From positions 20,023,387 through 20,087,386 of the forward strand of contig OU612069.1 of assembly GCA_914767715.1 (NCBI GenBank): DNA of 64,000 nt, written 5' to 3'. This stretch comes from Membranipora membranacea (taxonomy: Eukaryota > Bryozoa > Gymnolaemata > Cheilostomatida > Membraniporidae). The translations under genes and the position numbers were made by a program. Each line of letters begins with the position of its first letter. The first letter of the stretch is position 1. Below, in pieces: positions 59,901-64,000 of the stretch. Under the pieces are notes generated by a model. The model had not been told where the DNA came from and searched no databases. It was given only the letters and a program-made list of their open reading frames with translations.

Positions 59901-61709
59901 AGTTTGAGAAAAAATTTTAGAATTTGGATAGTCAATTATTGCATTTTCTGCCTGTTTTTCGGACAATTTGGCAGAATTTTTCATGATTTTCGTCACTAAA
60001 ATTGAGATTTATCAACATTCAAGCTTCCAAAGATTTGGAAACCCTGTCTCATAGGGTTTTCAATGGTGCAGACTCTGAATGAAAAATCATTTTTATCATA
60101 ACATAAGTGGTTTTCAAGATAACCCTCTTTCAGCAGGTTTTTCCTATGCGGCGTAGGTTAAAAGTACCAAACTGGAGAGAGGACAACTCCAAATTGAAGC
60201 ATAAATAAGAGCTCAGAAAACTGTCTATTGATTTAATGATATGAATAGCAAGTCCCACATGAGCTGATTCTGGCATGGAATATTCAATAAGGCTTATAGC
60301 ATTTTAGAGCCACTCCATTCAGAATTCTAGATGAGGCAGAGCGCCCCTACCTCCCCTAGAAATACGGTCCTGTACAGTCGATAAGCATCAGAACAAGTTA
60401 TTTATGTGAAAGCATCAACCTGGGACAAACCCAAGGAAGATATCATCTAGATAAATAGACATTCATATAAATGAAAACAAATAACCTGACAACCGTCCTC
60501 CCCTTCCCGCAATCACATTTATATTATCGTCATGGTTTATAAGTTAACGAATTGAGGTTTTATTTATTGATTGGTATCCACTTTATTATGACATAAAAAG
60601 AAAACACTTAAATCAATATGTGTTTAAACTTAATTTAAAGGTTTGATTGTCAGTTGTGGCCAGGAGCTAGGCAGTTAACTGTATGCCTTCTTGCCTTAAT
60701 TCTGTTTGGCCTCTCCTCAGTACTCCACTTGCCATATTTTGATACACAATATTTTGAGTTGTGGCGTTACGCCAGAGATGTGAAATCTACATGATTTCAG
60801 CTTAGGTCAACCAACAGGTCACAGAGGAGGAACGAAAATACACAATGGCAATGCTATACACCCAGGTCCGGAATTCTAGGGGACGCAGGGAAGCTCTGCC
60901 TCCCCTAGAGTGTTCAATAGAATGAGCTAAAATGTCTATAATTGAATAATCCATGTCAGAATCAGCTCATTTGGGACTTCCAATTGTTATTTATATCATT
61001 ATAACACTTTGATGGTAGGGGTAAAACCCCAGACTCCATGGCATATGAGGAGCTAAATATACCCAAACTGGAGATAATTCACACCCTCAGGAGTTTTCGC
61101 CTCTCCTACCAGTTTTCATAAACTAAGCCCCTGACACCACACAAGATTTGATATCCATAAAGACTAACCCTTTTCAGTTATAATGTAAACCGAAATGAGT
61201 AAGCAGGTACAAATGTATATACTGTTGTGTACCTGCGCAACCAAGAAAGCTGCTGAATAAACATAAAGGTCACTTATTATGAAATCTCTGTTGAATGCAT
61301 GCTCATAAAGTAATTTCCCTATCCTGGCTAAGTGGTAACCAATGCAAGGCAAACAAAAATACTTTCCTCTGTTTGTATAAAAGACAATAGCGGTACATTT
61401 TTTTCAGTTAGCATAGAAATAAATTCTCAGAAAAACTGTATTGTTCAATGTTGTAAACGGCCCACACAATTTTAATGTTTTTTTTCCAACCGTTGTAATG
61501 TAATCATATCCTGTTCTTGATCAAAGCGACATTCTCAATAGTTGGTAGTTCAGTCAGCAAAGATATATGTCATAACGTGAGTCAGAAAGAAATTTGGTGA
61601 GAACTTTGAAGAGAACTCACCCAAATTGCGAACACAAGGCCAAACATAACAGGGACAACATCTTAACATCCCCTGACTGTCTTTTCTTCAGCAGTTTTCT
61701 CAACAGCAT
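35853..61709 (-). CDS. Gene P3: secreted propeller-EGF protein, 17 exons, host of a nested gene
   Basis: Seen: exons in transcript order are 61709-61621, 59588-59474, 57113-57011, 56552-56337, 55434-55319, 54253-54106, 53231-53153, 52867-52689, 50474-50316, 48740-48633, 47774-47544, 39144-38905, 38297-38073, 37556-37326, 37078-36848, 36512-36282 and 35995-35853. They sum to 2844 bp, giving 947 residues. The signal peptide is longer in its basic part, with core MLSLLCLALCSQF. The propeller-like region covers residues 30-401 and is followed by 14 complete EGF domains. Intron 11 (39145-47543) contains gene T1 on the opposite strand. The protein ends one EGF into exon 17 (CTTEIENDVNQ then stop), next to a short tandem repeat. 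AATAAA on the minus strand lies at 35566-35561. P3 has the longest introns of the three copies, expanded by SINEs and MITEs. Confidence 0.87.
36282..36512 (-). CDS. P3 exon 16: EGF pair
   Basis: DCTCNTCNGNGRCIERFEGG, then NMNDCNPNPCANGGVC. The first EGF has EGG for GGG. Confidence 0.92.
36848..37078 (-). CDS. P3 exon 15: EGF pair
   Basis: DCKPDSCAHGWCGEKHAGG, then DIDDCANNRPCINGATC. In the first EGF the glycine triplet is AGG. Confidence 0.9.
37326..37556 (-). CDS. P3 exon 14: EGF pair
   Basis: ECNAKICTEEDLCRERVGGG, then NIDDCNPNHCADGSTC. Cys4-Cys5 spacing is normal (CLC), unlike P1 and P2 exon 14. Donor GTTAGT. Confidence 0.9.
38073..38297 (-). CDS. P3 exon 13: EGF pair
   Basis: ECSKSTCGEHGECKEIIGGG; the second EGF starts [16 protein letters not shown] with a short C3-C4 loop (VSSTGAC). 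Donor GTAACA is weak. Confidence 0.88.
38790..38890. repeat. Dispersed repeat shared with 20490-20590
   Basis: AACTACTCTGTTTTCTTTAA and AACCTCTTTAAACAAATAAA; it adjoins P3 exon 12. Confidence 0.6.
38905..39144 (-). CDS. P3 exon 12: EGF pair
   Basis: ECRRTSCTNEGTCMEKIGGG; the second EGF has a longer last loop (CPLNSPWTGLLC). At 240 bp this is the longest EGF exon. Confidence 0.9.
39470..39690 (+). mobile_element. tRNA-derived SINE, family S3
   Basis: GTGGTGTAGTGGTTAGGATT resembles an A box and CAGGTCAGAATCCCG a B box. It ends with an AATAAAG-bearing tail. In P3 intron 11. Confidence 0.75.
39907..39935. repeat. (TA)n microsatellite
   Basis: Pure TA run of about 14 units. Confidence 0.9.
40671..40694 (+). 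CDS. T1 exon 1: start codon exon
   Basis: Encodes MRKRNLCA and ends before GTAAGT in phase 0. An in-frame TGA lies 9 bp upstream. An overlapping frame (ATG at 40661) would join to a TGA at the next exon, which favours this start. Confidence 0.6.
40671..46809 (+). CDS. Gene T1: Tudor-like / SANT-like protein nested in P3 intron 11
   Basis: Seen: exons 40671-40694, 40918-41070, 41845-41944, 45751-45936, 46454-46504 and 46637-46809 join in frame (687 bp, 228 residues). Exon 2 (residues 9-59) carries a Tudor-like core, GDLVQALWRNGHWYKAVVIG, followed by strands RVKFLEDEIVKL. Exons 3-5 are acidic and serine-rich (SSSDSSSGSSSGDDSS). Exon 6 starts at CWTEEEIKKL and has the tryptophan spacing and basic last helix of a SANT/Myb-like domain. 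AATAAA follows at 46865-46870. Family knowledge: Tudor domains bind methylated lysine or arginine, and SANT/Myb domains bind histone tails or DNA. Inference: a small nuclear chromatin reader. The 24-bp first coding exon (MRKRNLCA) is the least certain part, though an in-frame TGA lies just upstream and it joins in phase 0. No upstream promoter was identified. Confidence 0.75.
40918..41070 (+). CDS. T1 exon 2: Tudor-like domain
   Basis: 51 codons, phase 0 to 0, acceptor TTTCAG, donor GTTAGT. The G-D-x-V-x-A-x-W-x(4)-W-Y-x-A pattern and the following KVKF-like strand fit the Tudor barrel. Confidence 0.8.
41845..41944 (+). CDS. T1 exon 3: acidic linker
   Basis: SDDETTYDATTPAAEPVTGT, then DDLTDVEEQQHK; 100 bp, phase 0 to 1. 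The acceptor is TTTAGAG and the donor GTTCGT is weak, so the edges are less certain. Confidence 0.6.
42169..42235. repeat. Hairpin, copy 1
   Basis: ATGTTCCCGGTTTATTTTGC is mirrored by GCAATATAAACCGGGAACAT around AGACACAAAATTTGTGTCT; a few mismatches. Confidence 0.88.
42403..42890. repeat. 118-bp tandem repeat, array 1
   Basis: The marker TTTCAAAACA occurs at 42491, 42609, 42727 and 42845, exactly 118 bp apart. An inverted unit lies at about 42325-42400, so the pair can fold on itself. Confidence 0.92.
43027..43097. repeat. Hairpin, copy 2
   Basis: 33-bp arms, perfect, beginning ACATGTTCCCGGTTTATTTT, with a 5-base loop. Same position relative to the tandem array as copy 1. Confidence 0.9.
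43330..43930. repeat. 118-bp tandem repeat, array 2
   Basis: The marker occurs at 43427, 43545, 43663, 43781 (one change) and 43899, again 118 bp apart. Inverted copies precede it at 43185-43300. Confidence 0.92.
45751..45936 (+). CDS. T1 exon 4: serine-rich linker
   Basis: GLSGDSRNDTGNSSDQT at the start and runs of Ser, Gly and Asp at the end. 186 bp, phase 1 to 1, TTCCAG and GTAAGA. Confidence 0.75.
46454..46504 (+). CDS. T1 exon 5: acidic linker
   Basis: A 51-bp exon, phase 1 to 1: AEDEQDTDAEENQSKNK. Acceptor CTTTCAG, donor GTAAAA. Confidence 0.72.
46637..46809 (+). CDS. T1 exon 6: SANT/Myb-like domain and stop
   Basis: KKCWTEEEIKKLTSVWDLTK, then helix residues MEMAAKSL and basic SKAQHLLRKLKQ before TAA. 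173 bp. Confidence 0.8.
46865..46870 (+). promoter_or_regulatory. Polyadenylation signal of T1
   Basis: AATAAA 55 bp after the T1 stop codon, the expected place. Confidence 0.65.
47544..47774 (-). CDS. P3 exon 11: EGF pair
   Basis: HCTDTTCSGHGECFNEVGIG; second EGF DIDDCARQPCGHGGTC with CHDGVNTFTCEC. It borders the long intron holding T1. Confidence 0.9.
47825..48077. mobile_element. Foldback element with 20-bp terminal inverted repeats
   Basis: CAGGGGGGTCTTTCAATTAG and CTAATTGAAAGACTCCCCTG with one mismatch. The interior is rich in GCGATC/CACTCACT motifs. In P3 intron 10; no clear target duplication. Confidence 0.78.
48633..48740 (-). CDS. P3 exon 10: first EGF
   Basis: NCALWPKCPNGGTCVGERC, then LPGFTGVKCETG. 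A compact six-cysteine EGF, 108 bp. Confidence 0.87.
48945..49135 (-). mobile_element. SINE family S2, copy 3 (degenerate)
   Basis: Body and head match the copies at 31570 and 19485, but the B box is degraded (GGTTAGAACC in plus orientation). In P3 intron 9. Confidence 0.65.
49345..49512. repeat. Two-copy tandem repeat
   Basis: CCAACAACACCCAAATCAGC to CACAGCACCATGTGACAT, repeated with changes from about 49430. In P3 intron 9. Confidence 0.7.
50316..50474 (-). CDS. P3 exon 9: last propeller-like segment
   Basis: SACSHEEDMAGFEMETDWC then ISSPIWIDDNTVLAW and EFKFG. 159 bp, phase 1 to 1. Confidence 0.88.
52287..52605. mobile_element. Foldback element in P3 intron 8
   Basis: AGGTATCAGGTTTTTGGTAT at the left pairs with ATACCAAAAACCTGATTCCT at the right, and GGAGTTCTCAGTCTAATTTA pairs with TTAGACTGAGAACTCC. 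A fragment of one end is at 6445-6495. Confidence 0.82.
52689..52867 (-). CDS. P3 exon 8: NHL-like blade
   Basis: SYGMSMNPFYPEVAVIAEYA then HVYTVDLKSG; acceptor CTGCAG, donor GTGAGT. 179 bp, phase 2 to 1. Confidence 0.88.
53153..53231 (-). CDS. P3 exon 7: short propeller-like segment
   Basis: GINKYNFTDIMDKMALTYKD, ending EPLV before AG|GTATGT. 79 bp, phase 1 to 2. Confidence 0.84.
54106..54253 (-). CDS. P3 exon 6: propeller-like segment
   Basis: GIYVSGPQMEYWQVLPYSRM and GEGLIVYHKIQFG; 148 bp, phase 0 to 1. Confidence 0.87.
54670..54760 (+). repeat. tRNA-derived SINE-like head
   Basis: TACGTGGTGCAATAGGTTAT and GGTTCAAATCCC resemble A and B boxes. No full cloverleaf. Confidence 0.35.
55319..55434 (-). 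CDS. P3 exon 5: propeller-like segment
   Basis: NCGHLAPLNMHYSDKS, then FLYIEEKKLMVFAIDKK before GTCAGT. 116 bp, phase 1 to 0. Confidence 0.88.
56035..56245. repeat. Foldback element of ATGCCA-type motifs
   Basis: GCCATGGTCAAAATGCCATA, GGCAAAATGCCAGTGAGCAT and GGTGATAGGTGATAA are mirrored in the right half. In P3 intron 4, about 90 bp from exon 4. Confidence 0.82.
56337..56552 (-). CDS. P3 exon 4: NHL-like blade
   Basis: VAGDCVKTRVPACKFDC, then LTNGDVLFIDSATCVRRI. An extra cysteine pair (ACKFDC) is not in P1 or P2. Confidence 0.9.
56751..57018. repeat. 134-bp tandem duplication spanning a P3 splice donor
   Basis: Positions 56751-56884 and 56885-57018 differ at one base. The duplicated segment includes the last 8 bp of P3 exon 3 and its donor. 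In the intronic copy the donor is ATGAGT rather than GTGAGT. Confidence 0.92.
57011..57113 (-). CDS. P3 exon 3: propeller-like segment with the GCIV cysteine
   Basis: LDRMNHNFLLLGMVARNVGC, then IVRLPLNDLASRAT. The last 8 bp and the donor fall in a 134-bp tandem duplication. Confidence 0.86.
57142..57395 (+). mobile_element. SINE family S1, copy 2
   Basis: GGCGGTTAGCGGGTTGGATC (A box region) and GGGGTTCGATTCCCG (B box), then a body ending TTAAGCGGTATATAAATGAA. In P3 intron 2. Confidence 0.85.
59205..59385 (+). mobile_element. SINE family S2, copy 4
   Basis: GGCTCGGTTGGTTAGAGTGG and TTGGTTTGAATCCC, followed by the S2 body (CAAACTGAGAGCATAATGGC). About 90 bp from P3 exon 2. Confidence 0.8.
59474..59588 (-). 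CDS. P3 exon 2: first segment of the propeller-like region
   Basis: YTASSDHWRVKYRSM at the start, RVTNHGMV before donor GTAAGA. 115 bp, phase 2 to 0. Confidence 0.82.
59625..60372. repeat. Dispersed element, family B copy 4, split by MITE A
   Basis: Left piece 59625-59714 (CAGGGGAGGCGAAAGTTC), right piece 60229-60372 (GAGCTGATTCTGGCATGGAA to CCTCCCCTAGAAATACGG). A MITE A copy separates them. Confidence 0.72.
59715..60228. mobile_element. MITE family A, copy 3
   Basis: 514 bp, ATAGACAGTTTTCAGAGCTC to GAGCTCAGAAAACTGTCTAT. It interrupts a family B element in P3 intron 1. Confidence 0.9.
60870..61135 (-). repeat. Dispersed element, family B copy 5
   Basis: Inverted: TTCTAGGGGACGCAGGGAAG, then CCATGTCAGAATCAGCTCAT, ending CGCCTCTCCTACCAGTTTTC. 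Confidence 0.68.
61621..61709 (-). CDS. P3 exon 1: signal peptide
   Basis: MLLRKLLKKRQSGDVK then MLSLLCLALCSQFG. LLCLALC is shared with P1. Donor GTGAGT, phase 2. Confidence 0.82.
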
Positions 61710-62529
61710 ACTGCCTGGTGAACTAAATTTCACTTTACAAATTCATCACTGCAAATTATTTGAACAGTGGAGTTTTTGCCATTCTTCACATAACTTTGCT
61801 GATTGTTTTTGCAATCTTTTGCTTTCAGTACAATGTGCTCAACATTGTCGTTTTCAAAATTTGATAAACCTTCACCACGTCCACTGGACTTACTGTTTTT
61901 AGTTTGTTTGTTATTACTTCAATTTGTAGATCAAGATTTAATATTATGTATAATTAGATTAGACGGTACAAAAAATGCAATAAATAGTTATGGTCATTGT
62001 AGAAGAGACATGTCAGCTGAATACCAGTTTAAATTCACTGGCCATATTTGATGAAGAGGCTTTTCACAGCTTTTGCAGTTCAGTAATTTATCACTTGAAC
62101 AAACTACAGAAGGCCGGTTATCAGTAGTCTATTTATGTGATTTGCTATGATCTCATTGGCATGAATCAATCGTAAGGTATTTTAGATGTCAAAATTTCCA
62201 AACAGAGAAAGAAAGATTTAGAAAGTCAAAAGTACTTTTATGTTTGTTTTGTGAGAAAACGACACAATCCAGCATGCTTCAACATAAATCAAAGTTTTAA
62301 AAAAAACAGATTTTTCCCCATGGTATTGGCTTCGGGTTAGTCAGCTTCAGTGAAAATGGCTGTGACTTCTGTGGCCGTTACGACACAAATCAGTGACATT
62401 AATAGCCAGAGGAGATGGGATGATGAATGGTAGCAGCATTCATATAAAATAATATGGGGAAGTGATATTGGCGTTTTGATGTAGAACAATCAGGTTTTAA
62501 CACTCTTGTCATAAATTAATAAAGATATA

Positions 62530-63625
62530 AAATTAAAATCTAAAATGTCTACTTAAATAATCCGTTTAAAAAAAGATACAGCTTGGTGTCTAAAACAGGA
62601 CTTCCTCAGGTTTGTACTGTGCTTAGGTAAAATAAAGCGTCCTGAGGGTATATGTCTAAAATCAATAGGTGGATTGTTAAGATGAATCATCGATCGGCAT
62701 TTGGTTTTGAGTCGAGATTCATGAAGTTCATTTATTGATTTGGATGATAGTTTTTCGTCACATAATTTGAATGCTCTTCGGACCTGACGATTAAGATCTT
62801 TAATATCATCGGCTGAATGGTGTTTGAAGTTAATTTCCAGATGAAAAGATATCACACTTTCAATAGGGCTTAGGGCTGACACCTAGTTTCGATAGTCTCT
62901 TCATTATATAGAGACGCTTGCTGAGTTTATCTGTTACTTGATTAGTACTATCTGAGAATTTCAGTTTCGAGGTGACTATGGTGCCAAGGTGTTTATAATT
63001 CTCGACTCGTTCGATGTTAATTTGTTTGATGGTGAGTGGGTCTGGGTGAGGTTGGTATCGTTGATTAGTAAAGAGCAGTTCTTTGGTTTTGCTAGAGTTG
63101 ATGATGAGGTAGTTGTTAAAGGGCAACCAAGGTTTCGCAGCAATGCATTAACGGGTAGGAAATAATGTGCTGGGCAGCATCAGCTTTGTGCATTACGCGA
63201 TGCAAAACTCAAAGTAGTTGCTGACTCTAAGCTGGGTAACACTTCAGTTTAGGGGAGGTTCCAAGACTTTGCTGTAATAATTATAGAGCACAGGCTAAAT
63301 AATAACAGGAACAGGAAACTGCTATGTGGTATTCTCTTTTAGCTGAGTTTGAGTGCCTGATGGAAGAAATGTTTCACAAGAATTCTGGCTGAATAATCAT
63401 CCGAATTATATTTTGTCTTTTTCCCAATGCAGAAGGTGCAATCTGCTATTAATCAATGGCCATCAATGAGAAGTTGTTTGAAACCTTGGTTGCCCTTTAA
63501 CACACCAGGAGGCGATGTTGATTACTTCAGCTTGCATGTTGGAGTTTTCTCCTCTTTTTAAAGGCCAATTGTCTAAGTTATCTGTCTAGGTTATTTGCCA
63601 GATTGATCATGACACTTTAGTAAAG
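62530..63625 (-). mobile_element. LINE reverse-transcriptase fragment, broken
   Basis: Minus-strand frames contain NNYLIINSSKTKELLF and VENYKHLGTIVTSKLKFS, typical of the region after the RT catalytic core of Rex1/CR1-type LINEs. At 62882-62553 follow LNRQVRRAFKLC and PSGRFILPKHSTNLRKSCF, the usual C terminus. There is a frame break near 62870. A MITE at 63120-63496 splits the frame, and the 5' portion beyond about 63625 is missing. Confidence 0.78.
63120..63496. mobile_element. TTAA-flanked MITE inserted in the LINE
   Basis: 377 bp with perfect 17-bp inverted ends (AGGGCAACCAAGGTTTC) and TTAA at 63116-63119 and 63497-63500. TTAA duplication is typical of piggyBac-type transposition. No coding capacity. 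Confidence 0.87.
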
Positions 63626-64000
63626 GATCACAGAACAAAGAGCATGAGAAAGAAAAGTTTTTAAATCTATGAATTTTTTTAACTCTCTACCTTTGTCAAA
63701 GACAATTTAAATGCATATTGATTTTTGTATTTTGGTTTTAGGTAATACTCGCTCTTATTATGGTAGTCTTGTCACCATATACTATTTTGAGCAGTAAAAA
63801 TAAAGTGGATATTCTATCTATCTGTCTATCTATGGCTGTATAATATCAACACGGCATGAGATAGAGAGATTACCACTAGGTTAAGCTGCTACAGTTGTCG
63901 AAAGCAAAATATTCCCTCTGGAATAAAAATCAGTAGATTCTCCTGATGCCAGATTGAATTGATTTGATTTTGATTTGATTTGATTTGTATTCATTCAATC

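Larger units (their letters stand above)
61710..64000. other. Region upstream of P3
   Basis: Contains the P3 promoter region (61710 to about 62450, no motif recognised), the LINE with its MITE, a TATC-type microsatellite near 63815-63835, and an (AAATC)n-like tail on the minus strand at 63952-64000. No host gene was seen. Confidence 0.5.

Overview
The window looks like nuclear DNA of a multicellular animal. Genes are split into many small exons with GT-AG introns, mostly 0.3-2 kb long. The intergenic and intronic DNA is AT-rich and full of LINE fragments, tRNA-derived SINEs, Harbinger-like MITEs and foldback elements. The species cannot be fixed from the sequence; an invertebrate such as an echinoderm or hemichordate is a guess only. 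There are no operons, CRISPR arrays or prokaryotic signals.

The main content is a tandem array of three complete paralogous genes on the minus strand, called here P1 (2007-15695), P2 (17346-31923) and P3 (35853-61709). I rebuilt each as 17 coding exons with the same intron positions and phases. The summed exons are divisible by three in every case (920, 979 and 947 residues) and no internal stop was seen. Each protein has a signal peptide, an N-terminal region of about 350-380 residues resembling NHL-type beta-propeller blades with six shared cysteines, and then 14-15 EGF domains. Most EGFs come as two-domain phase-1 exons in which a 'GGG' EGF alternates with a calcium-binding EGF. I do not recognise this architecture as a named family; a secreted adhesion, matrix or recognition protein is the inference.

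A fourth gene, T1 (plus strand, 40671-46809, six exons, 228 residues), lies inside the 8.4-kb intron 11 of P3 on the opposite strand. It encodes a Tudor-like domain, an acidic/serine-rich linker and a C-terminal SANT/Myb-like helix region. Its own third intron is filled by a 3.5-kb array of 118-bp tandem repeats, inverted copies and hairpins.

Layout: 1-2.0 kb, palindromic elements; 2.0-15.7 kb, P1; 15.7-17.3 kb, spacer; 17.3-31.9 kb, P2; 31.9-35.85 kb, spacer with a Harbinger MITE; 35.85-61.7 kb, P3 with T1 nested at 40.7-46.8 kb; 61.7-64 kb, a minus-strand LINE interrupted by a TTAA-flanked MITE. Exon boundaries were read by eye from splice signals, phase and alignment among the three paralogues, so they are strong predictions without transcript proof.
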